Assembly (NCBI GenBank): GCA_034440635.1
Contig: JAOTON010001528.1
Location: forward strand, 1,164,501 to 1,228,500
From: Lepas anatifera
Taxonomy: Eukaryota; Arthropoda; Thecostraca; Lepadidae
Reading direction: 5' to 3'
DNA: 64,000 nt
The notes under the pieces are model-generated. The model was given only the letters and a program-made list of their open reading frames with translations. It ran no database searches and had not been told where the DNA came from. Shown here one piece after another: positions 22,640-33,825 of the stretch (positions are counted from its first letter, which is position 1; every line of letters starts with the position of its first letter). The position numbers and the translations under genes were made by a program.

Positions 22640-23468
22640 GCTTTCAGTGGTAAAAGTTCCTCGAGTTCATTTAGTGTATGCCTTGTATATCGATCGATGT
22701 TATATTTTGCCCAGATCTTCAGATATCTCTCAGGATCTCCCATGCCACACCCATGCCCGCCACATATATGGTTGTGTGCCCGCCCAATATGTGGCTTTGG
22801 TATCTATTGGAACGACAACATGCTACGATGCAGTATAGCGAGGTGGTAATATCACGTTTCCTATGGAGCAGAGTTTGAGCACGATTACAAATATCCCTTA
22901 TTTTTTAAGAAATATTCCGAATCTATTGATAGCTCTGTATGATGTATTAAGCCTTGCATCATTTACTAGTCTTGCGGATGTTTTTTTCGCTTTGCAACTA
23001 AAGAAATGTTGGGTCCAGAATAAAATTGAAAATTCCTACGTTATCTGTGAGAAAAATATTGAAAGCTCGGCAGGAAATTTCCCAACATGATTTTGCTTGC
23101 GTCCCCTACAAATGGATCATAAAGTCCAACAAATTCTCCCTCACATATAATATTGTGGATGTATCACTATTCAATCGGCGCAGATCGGCCGAATTGGGGA
23201 GAGAAAGTGGTCCTGAAAATAACCAGTGGCCGTCCTTGCGCGAGTTCAATTGCCAAAAGTAGTCCATAGAAGGACGCCCTGTATCATTAGGATTTGTTTT
23301 AACAGAAACAACGTCAGAAACTCTGCCCTTCCCTGGCTTTTTTGTCAGCGCTGTTTGAAATGACATCGGCAACAGGAAAATTAGTGTCACAAAAGCACCC
23401 TTTATAAAACTCCAAGGGCCACCCCTCAGTTGGTCAACTGGCCGCTCCCCGAGTCTTTGCCCCCCCCA
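22640..23468. other. Intergenic, nothing recognised
   Basis: No repeat or coding signal that I can support. Open frames at 22863-23262 are short, overlapping and lack recognisable motifs. Confidence 0.4.
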
Positions 23469-23749
23469 TAGGCGGATCCACAGGGGCAAAGGGGGAGGTG
23501 CTCCTCCCGATCAAGCCTTGGCACGCCTTAAAATAGTCACGGCGCTCCTTTGAAGGATCGATAGCGCCCCTGAAATGTCGTTTTCCACCACCCCCCCGAG
23601 GATGCTAAAATCGGCGCCCTGGGGTAGAATTTGGCGGACACCTGATAGAGTTTGCCGGTCGAAAATGGCACCCCATAGGACGGATCCTTGGTCCTCCACA
23701 GCAATGTGCCACCCCTCCCCCCGATCGGTGACCCTGGATCCGCCTATGC
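23469..23749. mobile_element. hAT-type MITE, CATAGGCGGATCC ends
   Basis: CATAGGCGGATCCACAGG at the left pairs with CTGGATCCGCCTATG at the right. A second, nested end (CTGGATCCGCCCCTG) lies at about 23764-23779, suggesting insertion into another member. Related to the 45-490 element. Confidence 0.6.
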
Positions 23750-25327
23750 CCCCTAGCAAAATCCTGGATCCGCCCCTGCTTCAGATGCCATACAACGACT
23801 GAAACAACATTTTCCCACATTCAAGAACGCTGCGCTCGTGCGGCGCGCGCGCGCACCGTCAGCTGATTTTTCGATTGCATCGCCACGTGGTGGCACCGAT
23901 CGGTACTAAATTCCGTCAAAAAATTTTTGATGGAAATTTCGGCTGTTTCGGGGGACGTATTTTAATGTCCACCCTAACGCCATCTCTTGGTATATGAATA
24001 AGCATCCCCAGAAACGTGGATAGCTGTCTTTTGCTTAGGTGGACAAGAAATGTCCACCTAATCCCCGGTGTCCACCAATGTCCAAAAAAGTTTCCTGAAA
24101 TGTCCACCCAAACCCGAATTTGGAAACCCTTGCTTACACAACCGCTTTACCAGTGCGTAACGGGGAGGGAGCAAGGGTGTTGCAAGGCTTCTTACAAGGG
24201 TAAAACGAGACTCAGATTACGTCTTTACAACAGCGGCAGATCCAGGACTTCATTTCGGGGGGAAGCTTGGGCGCTCGCGCTTCCCCGCCATAGTGTCTGG
24301 ACAGCATCCGACTACGCATTTACTTTAGGCACTCTGACATTTCATGGTGTGGAAGGGGGCTTGAGCCCTCTTAGCCTCTCCTCTTGTACCTACCTCTGCT
24401 TCAAAGGGAACTTTTCAGTCTCTATGCGAAGGCTAAAGCGTTTTCTGGCCCCAAATGCAACAGGAAAACCATCGGTAGAAAAAGGGTAAGCATTGAGTCA
24501 CCTCTCAAGCAAGAAAATAACCCGCACGTTGTCTTACCCATATCGGTAAAACACAGCATCACTGATCAGGCGCCGATCCATCTGATGACACCAACAAGAT
24601 CATATTTGAACTCAACTCATCCTATTTTTCAAACGGGCCCATAAGGCAAACACAATTAGGTTCTACCACTGCAGGTACCTAAGCCATATGATCAAATAGT
24701 CTGTGCTCGTTTGACACGAAAATATGAGCCTTAATACCAATATGGCATACATGCCTGAAGTAACCACATACCTACTTACCTGGACCTGGATTGACCATTC
24801 CAAAATGCCTCACTTTTCAACTATTGGAACAGAGAACAATACTTTCCACTCGCAGATCACTGACAAATATTCCAGACAGCTTCCAAAGTTCCACGATTGA
24901 TTAAAATAAGTCATATTTATTCTAACCTACACAGCATGCGTGCCAGGCCACTGGGTAAACAGAAAGCAAGATGGCGACCGTAACCCGAGCCGGTATTTGA
25001 AACCATAGCCAAACGACAATGGCCGAGCAAGGGTGCAACAACGCCCTAGCTTTACCTACCAGCTATTTACAATGCCACTACTACGCCTAGTATTCAGTTA
25101 GTGCAGCGCTGGTGCGCAAGCAAGGTATGAACCAGGAATGAACGAGGCGCGCACTATTGTGGCACAAGGCAAGGTTGTCATTCCGTAGTAATTGCATTGC
25201 TTTATGCTAGTGACGTAACCAGGGTTGTTTTACTTTGGCAATTGAACGACGATCCAACTATTGTTCTGCAATGGTAAAACTTGTAGAAACACAATTTTAA
25301 GCTTGTACCTTGTAATAAATTCTTTCT
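23750..25327. other. Intergenic, nothing recognised beyond short repeats
   Basis: TGTCCACC words around 23950-24110 echo the repeat at 6840-7110. GCGGCAGATCCAGG at about 24233 is an isolated hAT-like end. The open frame 24016-24489 has no recognisable features and is not called. Confidence 0.4.
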
Positions 25328-25640
25328 GTGTGATGCTTACGTCCATTGGAGAAATCTGGCTGAAGAAACCCTATGGGGCATTTATAAACAAGGGGCCTCC
25401 GGGGGCCTCAAAGCCTAATAATAGTACTTGTGGGCACCAGTTTACGAAAACTTTGTATTTTTTTCTTCACCATCAGAAACGGCTGCATTTTCCAAAAACA
25501 GTCCCAAATTTTTAGGGCTGGGCCCATAGGGGCCCTGCAGGGCCTTTTGAAAATTTTGGCGAATAGGGCGGCAGAGCTGCAAAAGTCGGGCTCTCGGGTC
25601 ATAAAATGCCCGACAGATTTCAGGGCACGGTATGGTCCTG
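25328..25640 (+). repeat. Dispersed repeat R1, copy b
   Basis: Closely matches 6084-6320: GAGAAATCTGGCTGAAG, then a GGGGCC-rich block, then CAGAAACGGCTGCATTTTCC. The match ends near 25578, where the sequence runs into a segment also seen at about 28110-28170 (CCCGACAGATTT). Confidence 0.75.
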
Positions 25641-25810
25641 CGACAGATCTTACAATCTGTGAGGAAAAAAATATTTAAAGGAGACAGAAAATATTTTTTG
25701 TTCTAAAAAATCTTAATATTAGAATTGTCACCTCTTTCACTCAACAAGTTTTTCATGCATTTGCACCTCTCCCATATCAAGCCAGTGTGCGGCAAGAACC
25801 GATGGAAAAT

Positions 25811-25930
25811 CGAGGGACTTATGAATCGAGGGACCTTTGAATAGAGGGCCTTATGCACAGAGGGTCTTTTCGAGGGACTTATGAATCGAGGGACCTTTGA
25901 ATAGAGGGCCTTATGCACAGAGGGCCTTTT
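25811..25930 (+). repeat. Exact-period 60-bp tandem duplication
   Basis: Two consecutive 60-bp units (25811-25870, 25871-25930) start CGAGGGACTTATGAATCGAG and differ at one visible base. Each unit itself contains repeated GAGGG(A/C)C words. Confidence 0.9.
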
Positions 25931-25972
25931 AAACGTCACCCAGAAAATCCTCTGCTGGAAAAATTCCTTCAC

Positions 25973-26030
25973 CGGCCTGTCGGGCCCGATTTGTATTCCA
26001 TAGCACGCGACAGCTTGGCCCGACAGGCCG
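25973..26030. other. 14-bp perfect inverted repeat
   Basis: CGGCCTGTCGGGCC (25973-25986) and GGCCCGACAGGCCG (26017-26030) are exact reverse complements with a 30-nt loop. Confidence 0.8.
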
Positions 26031-26101
26031 CCGTAAAGGCCTTTAGACAGGCAAAACAGTTTTTTTCCTTCGTTTCCTTCGTTTGGAAGTACGCTCAACG
26101 C

Positions 26102-26139
26102 TGCCGCAAGGGCGCTGTTTGAACAGCGCCCTTGCGGCA
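26102..26139. other. Perfect 18-bp hairpin with 2-nt loop
   Basis: TGCCGCAAGGGCGCTGTT (26102-26119) and AACAGCGCCCTTGCGGCA (26122-26139) are perfect reverse complements separated by only TG. The GC-rich stem is far stronger than expected by chance and is not a known terminator or snRNA. Confidence 0.9.
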
Positions 26140-28169
26140 AAGCCGGTGTAAAAGGTATCTTTGGTTTGAAAAGCAGCCCTGCGGTTTGGTGTGTTGCGTT
26201 ATGGATATGGCGGAGGCCAAGGGCCTAGAATCCCGTGGTGTGGTGGAGGGAATACGTTGCAAGGTTGTGTTTTTGATTATTTTTCTCTTGCATTACTTTG
26301 GTATACATCTTGAGTAAGCTGGTTGAGCCTGGATTTCATCGTCCATAGTTGAAGGGCTGATAAATGGCTCCGATTAAGCTGAAGCCCATTCCACCGTCCC
26401 GTGTCAAGCTTAAATGTGGATTTGAGGGATGTGGGTATTTTGGCGAAAAAAACGTTTTTTTAGGAGCATCAGCGAATCAAGCATTCTGGGCTGCCCTGCA
26501 AGTTCAGGAACAGTGGTTTTGGCCAAGGAGGTCGTTTTGAAGCATGGGTCAAACAGCGGGCAGATCAGAACAGTGGGGAGAAAACAAACAAGTAAGTGAT
26601 GTGGTGTTCGTTGTAACTTCGGCAGCTTACATTTATTTCCACACAGTATGTTATGCTCACTGTTGATCAATAATTTTAAATGATATGAATAAGGGAAAAT
26701 GAATTTTACCAGCAGACTGGTCAAATTAGACTAAAACATTTGGTTTTCCCTTCCGTCTTCTTTTAAATCCAATGCCTGTTTGTCCAGAATTAACCACAAA
26801 AGTTGCATACCTTCATCAGTGGATTTGTAGATGCCAAAGAAACAAAACTCTTCACCTTTCCACATTAATTTGAGTTTTAAGTACCAAACTATTTCTCCCA
26901 TTTCATTTTATTCACTTACCTAAATATGCCTATGATCTATGTCAAGGGGACAAAGATATAACAACAACACGGCCTAGTGCAACCTTTACTCATTCCTTTT
27001 ACTCATAACTTCCTTGGAAACATGATATTTATTTGACATTTACTATCTAACTGACTTAAGGTTATTTATTAGCCTCATGAACTTCAGATCCTAAACTACG
27101 TACCCTCATGGAAATGAGTACGGCAATGCATAAAAAACTTTGAAATAGCCAACAGCTTCAAAATTTAGGATTTCTCATGTAAACATGTATTTATAAGTCA
27201 TGGAAAGCTAATATTACATGTTTGTATTCAACTACAACTAGCCATGATCCTTAAAAAACACTTTCAAATATCAAAAAGTACCCCTCCAATCTTGTTTGTC
27301 TGGCCATCAGAGCGAAATCCATATATAAATTTTGGGGGTTCCTTCCAAATTACCCCCTCCCACCTCCAAAAAAACTGAAATCATGAAAATCTGCAGAAGC
27401 TGGCATAAGTAACAGCATGGTATGGGAACCAGGTCAGCTTTCTTCCATTGCAAACTATATTTTTTAAGTATTCTGGGCTGGACTTTGTAACCTAATAACA
27501 AAATATCACTTATTCTCATTCTAGTGCAGCATTTTTTGTCAATGGCAGCTGCAGAGGACTGAAAAAGGGGGCTGCTTTTCATGTTATTGTATATTTCCAC
27601 CTGTGACCTAAATCATCTGAATTCAAGACTGAGTCTTATTCAAGACCCAGTCGAGCTGACTTTGACACACACTATTTGTATGCTGTACGTCCACAAATCT
27701 CAAATTACATCCAATAATAAATTTCCTTTACCAATGGTGACTCTAGAAAATGAGAATTGGTGGTGCGGTATTCAATTTGTTATAGGTTTCTGCCGATAAC
27801 CTTAATTTCCTGAGCGCGTCTGATAATTGAAAACCCGAAGAACAGTCTCAGTTCTAGAGTTTTGAAAATTAATAGACTTGTGTCATTCCACTTAGATTTG
27901 CCATAGGCGGCTTCAGAGCACGAAAATAAGGATATCACACATATAAGGATCAGAGCACAAAGATAAGAATAATGATATCCATTGGTGCCAAACTAGAAGT
28001 TTTTATGCTAATTTTAGTATTTTCTATTAAGAATGTGGAAAATGAGTAGGAACATTTTACCAATTGAATGGGTTTTAGACAATTTTAATAGTCCTATCCT
28101 AACCACCCGACAGATTTGGAGGTTTTTTCGAAAGTGCCCGACAGATTTGAGATTTTTGCAGCTCTGTAG
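26140..28169. other. Intergenic, nothing recognised
   Basis: Mostly AT-rich. A short frame from ATG 26364 encodes a K/P-rich start followed by CGFEGCGYFG, suggestive of half a zinc finger, but it has no visible splice context and is not called. No repeats recognised. Confidence 0.4.
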
Positions 28170-28290
28170 GGCGGACCCCTTTGATTTTCTTGAAAATCGG
28201 CATACGCGATGCTTACATCCACTGGAGAAATCTTGCTGAACAAACCCTACGGGGCATTGATAAACAAAGGGCCCCGGGGGCCTCAAACCC
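28170..28290 (+). repeat. Dispersed repeat R1, copy c (partial)
   Basis: Contains the GGGCGGACCCCTTTGATTTT segment, the ATTTTCTTGAAAATCGG palindrome and the CCCTACGGGGCATTGATAAA block of R1, then stops at the GGGGCCTCAAA word. Confidence 0.7.
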
Positions 28291-29730
28291 CGGTGTAGGT
28301 CAAGTGATCTCACTTCCAGAAATGTTGAAGGTGGCAAAAGTAAGAAATGCGTGAATCTATCAAATATAATCTCATGCCACACAACGGGCCAACCGAGTAC
28401 TATGAAATATATTGCAGTACTTTTTCATCGATGACCTAGGGTCAGGTACGGGACATGACCTCTTCTTCGGGAATATATGGGGAATCGGAAATGGAACGAA
28501 AAATGTTATATTTTTGTAGATATTGCTGGGAATAATTTCGTATTCCCCAAATTATTTTGGCCTAGACCCTTTATATCTTCATGCTGCAAGTTTCGACCTG
28601 TGAATTTTAGGAGGTCATTTTAAGCTACTTTCTTTCAGACCTTTGGTGAATAAGTCTGCAGGAAATGGTGATACACCCTTTATGTTGATACCATTATTTT
28701 GCATTATTTTTGCAAGTTGATTGATATGCATGTTAACTATACTAGGTCAGATGGTGACCTTGACCTGACCATAGGACGGTTTATATTTATGTTTTGACTT
28801 ATAATAATCATATTATACATCATTCAATTCACTATAACAAGAAGATGCGAAATGTACCTAAAAGTCGGTCGCTCACAGTGGGAGGACGTGTTTTTCAGTG
28901 CTCAAGAAATTGACGGAATTCATCCTGTTCTAACTTACGCTCGAAGTTGATATTGCAATGGCGTATTGTTATTTTTCTTGGCTACATCGCGAACTGATTT
29001 TCATTCGCCTCAGACATCTGTGGGATAAGACAAAGCAAGACAAAATATGAAATATTGAATGTGGTTTTGTCCTCCATGCTATTTTTGCGGCCTATTTTTA
29101 CGCTTGATTTTTCGCTTCGACGCACGTGATTTTGGACGCCGCTTGGGACAAGAAGTGTCTGGAACAGAGTGTTTAAAAATTCCATCCACTTTCAAGGCTT
29201 TCTAGTGGTGATGGCCTTGGCCAAGTTATCTTATTTCAAAAAATAAAGTTACGGAGTCAAGATCAAAATTATAACATGAAGACAAGATTCATAGAATAAT
29301 AAAGAAGTGACTTATTTTGAACTGGATGTGGATACGAAAATGAAACGAATACGAAGTCGAGCATCGTCGATTTCACCTTCATATTCCTCAGTTTTGTTTT
29401 TAGTGCATATGTGTGTGTGTGTGCGTATGCGTTTGGCTGTCTGTGAATTGTGTGTGTGTGTGTATGTGTGTGTAGAAGCCGGAAATCCTTATCCTTATTC
29501 GCCTCCTCATCCTTAAACTACCTGGAGGCAGCGGGCACATGCGCCTTGGGCAGCAGCGACCCCTCCAGGTAGTATTCCACCTTACTTTACCCTCATCTAT
29601 CCTTATCCTTACCGTCTCCTTCCATAGTTTGCATCACTTCATGTCCATTACGACGGTGCTTGAAAAGCCACCTCATGTGTGGAAGTGTCCGCAGCTGATA
29701 AATAAATAAATAAATAATTCTAATCCAACA
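28291..29730. other. Intergenic with AGGTCA fragment and microsatellite
   Basis: Scattered GGTCA/TGACC sites at 28430-28460 and 28745-28775 suggest a decayed AGGTCA element. An impure (TG)n tract lies at about 29408-29474. A 10-bp inverted repeat, CTACCTGGAG (29518-29527) / CTCCAGGTAG (29563-29572), and an (AAAT)n run near 29698-29716, possibly the 3' end of a retroposon, precede the fold-back element. Confidence 0.5.
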
Positions 29731-30309
29731 TTGACAGGTTAGGGTGTCCCAAAATTAGCAAAGTTTTAAAAGTTGGTGTTTACCTTTCTTTTTCCCGTTG
29801 AGTGTGACCTGAAACGAAATTGTGCAAAAAATCAGGCATTTAAATTAATATTTGACCCCAGCGCAAATCGCTTGAAGTTTTACCCATAGCTCCCAATGGA
29901 GACTGCAACGCTTGAACACGAAGTATTTCGGTATTTCCATCGTAATGCGGGACTACAGATTAGTGTGTCTTATATTTTCTTCTCTTTTTGGCTATGTTTT
30001 GTAAGAATTATCTTTTATCTATTGTTTACATGGCATTCCGACTTATTTCCACCACAATTAGGAACTTCACGTTCTTTGTTTTACATAGAACCATATTGTG
30101 TTATAAGGTACACAATCCTGATCCGAATAACTGGCTTGTTTTCCTTGTATGGTCAGGCAAAACACTGTTTTATAAACATTATCATTGATCCTTAGACTAG
30201 AAAGCCACAGTTTCAAGACATTTACACGTTATTCAATATGGAACAAAAGTCCATTGCTACATATAAACATCCTTCTGGAGGGTAGGTACCTGCCCAGAGG
30301 TGTACGCCA

Positions 30310-30966
30310 GAACGGATTTCCTAGTGCCGGGAAACGGCATGTGGTAATGCTCTACAACTTGCAGTAGGTGCTGCTGGTGAGTGGTGGTTGGGGGGAATAC
30401 ATTCCCCGAAAACAGAAAATCTGGGGGCAATACTATGGTTGCACCCCCCTCCCCAAAGCTGTCGGCCTCGTTTTTGCCCGGACTCATTTTTAGTCTACAA
30501 GCAAGGTTTTGGTGCTTGAACTCTCAACTTTAAACACAACCACCCAACTTCAGTGCAAAAATTGAGCCCTGGATGGCAAAACAAGCATCTTGTGGCTACA
30601 ACTTTGACCCGGCGACGTTTTTTATTCTGCTTATCGACTCTCCAGCTTACCCCCACAGCTTACCGTTTAAATTGTGGTATGCTATCACCGCGTGACGTTT
30701 TTTCCTCATCGACTTTGGCTTGTCCCCAAACCTGCCGGCTAAATCCGCCACTGCTGCCGGCTCTCCTCATTCTTAGTAAGGCAGCCGATATAGTAATTTA
30801 TCAGCCTAGCCCCTCTCTCTGCTGGGTTGTTCGCCAACTGCAGGTTTCGTATGAAGGCCTCCAGCCCATCGTAACCTGGGATACCGTCCCATGGCGGGCA
30901 CTCAGCCAGAAATGACGTGTCAACCGACCGGCTTTTCAAACATGGGATGGGACTGCGCGCCCACAA
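30310..30966 (-). pseudogene. Unrecognised coding remnant in left arm
   Basis: The minus strand reads SFLAECPPWDGIPGYD, then NNPAERGARLINYYIG, then KNEESRQQ (30966 to about 30742). After an insertion it resumes as HLLQVVEHYHMPFPGTRKS (about 30400-30310). The AERG...EE..Q...LLQVV arrangement looks like a conserved segment of a repeat-borne arthropod protein family that I cannot name. The two halves are separated by a hAT-type MITE (about 30381-30753), so it is broken. Confidence 0.5.
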
Positions 30967-30998
30967 ACTTATCCAGCGACAGATTCTCCATGCCTTAA

Positions 30999-31277
30999 AG
31001 GGAATGTGACACCTTCATAACGTGATTTTAACTGAGATAGCTAAGTTGTAAAGCAAGTCGGAAAACCCGGTACTCAATATATCATTTGTCCTGGAACTCA
31101 AAATTTCCGTTGAGAAAAGCTAAAAACTACCGGAAATGTACCCCTCAAGGACAATGTCCAGGTGATTTCCTTTGATACAACAGCGTCCAACACCGGGTGG
31201 CAGTACCGGGTTTTCCGACTTGCTTTACAACTTTGCTATCTCAGTTAAAATCACGTTATGAAGGTGCCACATTCCCT
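30999..31277. mobile_element. T2-like MITE at the dyad of the fold-back
   Basis: TTAA at 30995-30998 and 31278-31281 flank AGGGAATGTGACACC and GGTGCCACATTCCCT. The TIRs extend about 60 bp. Removing the MITE and one TTAA leaves CCATGCCTTAAGGCATGG, a perfect palindrome, so the element sits at the exact centre of symmetry of the fold-back. Confidence 0.85.
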
Positions 31278-31284
31278 TTAAGGC

Positions 31285-31990
31285 ATGGAGGATCTGACTC
31301 TGGATAAGTTTGTGGGCGCGCAGTCCCATCCCATGTTTGAAAGCCTGTCAGTTGACACGTCATTTCTGGCTGAGTGCCCGCCATGGGACGGTATCCCAGG
31401 TTACGATAGGCTGGAGGCCTTCATACGAAAACCTGCAGTTGGCGAACAACCCAGCAGAGAGAGGGGCTAGGCTAATAAATTACTATATCGGCTGCATTAC
31501 TAAGAATGAGGAGAGCCGACAGCAGTGGCGGATTTAGCCGGCAGGTTTGGGGACAAGCCAAAGTCGATGAGAAAAAAACGTCACGCGGTGATAGCATACC
31601 ACAATTTAACTAAGCGGTAAGCTGTGGGGATAAGCTGAAGAGTCGATAAGCAGAATAAAAAACGTCGCCGGGTCAAAGCTGTAGCCACAAGATGCTTGTT
31701 TTGCTATCCAGGGCTCAATTTTTGCTTTGAAGTTGGGTGGCTGTGTTTAAAGTTGAGAGTTCAAGCACCAAAACCTTGCTTGTAGACTAAAAATGAGTCC
31801 GGGCAAAAAGAGGTCGACAACTTTGGGGAGGGGTGCAACCATAGTATTGCCCATAGATTTTCTGTTTTGGGGGAATGTATTCCCCCCCAACCACCACTGG
31901 CCAACAGCACCTACTGCAAGTTGTAGAGCATTGCCACCAGCCGTTTCCCGACACTAGGAAATCAGTTCTGGCGTACACCTCTGGGCAGGT
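31285..31990 (+). pseudogene. Coding remnant in right arm, MITE-disrupted
   Basis: Mirror of the left-arm remnant. The plus strand reads MEDLTLDKFVGAQSHP and SVDTSFLAECPPWDGIPGYD. A frameshift follows near 31420, and the frame continues as NLQLANNPAERGARL to KNEESRQQ. A hAT MITE interrupts, and the sequence resumes at 31903 with QHLLQVVEH and PDTRKSVLA. The family is unknown. It reads outward from the dyad, like the left copy. Confidence 0.5.
31523..31899. mobile_element. hAT MITE, TIR CAGTGGCGG, 8-bp TSD
   Basis: Left end CAGTGGCGGATTTAG, right end CCACCACTG. Flanks GCCGACAG (31515-31522) and GCCAACAG (31900-31907) are an 8-bp duplication with one mismatch. Excision in silico rejoins the reading frame of the coding remnant. 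The left arm carries the same insertion (about 30381-30753), so the insertion predates the inverted duplication or was copied by conversion. Confidence 0.75.
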
Positions 31991-32949
31991 ACCTACCCTC
32001 CAGAAGGATGTTTATATGTAGCAATGAACTTTTGTTCCATATTGAATATCGTGTATGTGTCTTAAAACTGTGTCTTTCTAGTCTAGGGATCAATAATAAT
32101 GTTATAAAACAATGTTTTGCCTGACCATACAAGGAAAAACAACCAGATATTCGGATCAGGGTTGTGTACCTTATAACACAATATGGTTCTATGTAAAACG
32201 AAGAACGTGAAGTACGTAATTGTAGTGGAAATAAGTCAGAATGCCATGTAAACAATAGATAAAAGATAGTTCTTACAGAACATAGCCAAAAAGAGAAGAA
32301 AATATACGACACACTACGCTGTAGTCCCGCATTACGATGGAAATACCGAAATAGTTCGTGTTCAAGCGTTGCAGTCTCCATAGGGAGCTATGAGTAAAAC
32401 TTCAAGGGATTTGCGCTGGGGTCAAATATTAATTTAAATGCCTGATTTTTTGCACAATTTCGTTTCAGATCACACTCAACGGGAAAAAGAAAGGTAAACA
32501 CCAACTTTTAAAACTTTGTTAATTTTGGGACACCCTATTGACAGGTACTAGAGCCAAGAAACTATTATCTAACGTGCCACCTTCTTTGACCTGGCATGAC
32601 CTCAATCTTGACCTGTACCCAAAAGAGACCAATATAGTTCCCTAATGACTTTTTATGCGCAATCCAAAAGCGTTCACTTTTATTCGCTATCCCGCATAGG
32701 TGCCGAGTTCGAGGGCGATTGCTTAAACCCCCTCCCACCGGGGCAAAAGGTGGCTCGGAGGCTCACCAGGGCGGGTCAAGAGTGGTACCAAACGACACGC
32801 ACATCAATCCTCACTGAAAAGATCCAATAATGTTTTCAGCTCGATTGAATTATCCAGCCAACTCAAAAATTTTAGGCTTGAAACCATCCGAGGCCCACCT
32901 CCAGTATTCGTTCTATTGAAATCCTGAAACAGTCCCTGCGCTTTATTAA

Positions 32950-33825
32950 CCCTCGCCCCACCGGGGACCATCGATGCCCCCTAAGGTTTTTTTCGAGATA
33001 GTCGAAAAACGACGAGACGCAGCACCGCGGTTGAGGGTTTTATCTCTCACCTCATCATTTTCCCACCATCCCCGAAAATTTTGACCCCGGGTCAACCAAG
33101 GTCACCTCACTTCAACTTTGGAGCTCTATAAGAGCTACAATTCTTAGAAGATCGATTTGAAACTTGCTATACTCCATGACCCCTCCAGGGTCTACAACTT
33201 GTATGTCCGGGATTTTTCGATTTCGTGACATGAGTTCAGGTCACTAGGCGACCTCTCCCATTGGAAAAGCATGGGGAGAAGCTTTCTTATGATCTAAAAG
33301 TCACAAAAATGATTGCAAATACTCAGACTGCTCAGAACAGCTTTTTTGGACACCCTTCCATGGATCCCAGGGGTCGTATTTGCCCTTTGACTTTTCCAAG
33401 GTCATCCAAGGTCACCAGGGGTCAAAATCAGTATGTTGACAATAACTTTTGACCTAATTAAGCTAGAGCGCTAAAACAAACACCATTGTGTCTGTCTCCT
33501 CACTGGCCTTCATTTGATATACGGCAAGGTCACTTTCTGACCTTTCGTGACCTCAGGTCATATTAGGTCACGAGGTGACCTCTGGAGGTCAAACCACTGG
33601 CGGAAGGTCTTTATTTTCAACATAGTCGAAAAAGGATTGGCAATTTCCTATCAAATGTACTTTACCAGATCTCAATAACTCTAATGGCATAAGAGTTATG
33701 CCCAGTTTTCTTAAGCATTGCATATTTGAGTGAAAATAGCCTATCGTGACCTTTCTTGACCTCTGGAGGTCAAACCATTAACCTGAGCGCTTAAACATGC
33801 GAAGTTTTTCTTACTAAGTTTTTTT
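32950..33825 (+). mobile_element. AGGTCA-rich TTAA element, CCCTCGCCCC end
   Basis: TTAA (32946-32949) followed by CCCTCGCCCCACCGGGG. Long collinear similarity to 7549-8480 and to the reverse complement of 20841-21813, including the GGTCACGAGGTGACCTCTGG block. The right end is lost at the junction with the next element near 33825. Confidence 0.75.

Larger units (their letters stand above)
29740..32537. mobile_element. 2.8-kb fold-back element, 1.25-kb arms, 9-bp TSD
   Basis: The left arm (29740-30994, 1255 bp) and right arm (31282-32537, 1256 bp) are inverted copies. The termini are TAGGGTGTCCCAAAAT and its reverse complement. TTGACAGGT occurs at 29731-29739 and 32538-32546 as a 9-bp target duplication, which fits Mutator-like (MULE) transposons. 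The arms carry remnants of a coding region and of a hAT MITE, but no intact transposase. The only non-palindromic material is a T2-like MITE at the centre. Confidence 0.88.

Noticed and set aside
24016..24489. 157-aa open frame
   Set aside because: Composition changes along its length and it overlaps a hAT-like terminus near 24233; no recognisable motif.
26364..26543. Short frame starting MAPIKLKPIPP with CGFEGCGYFG, half a zinc finger
   Set aside because: Only one cysteine pair, no donor site in the right place and no supporting downstream exon found.
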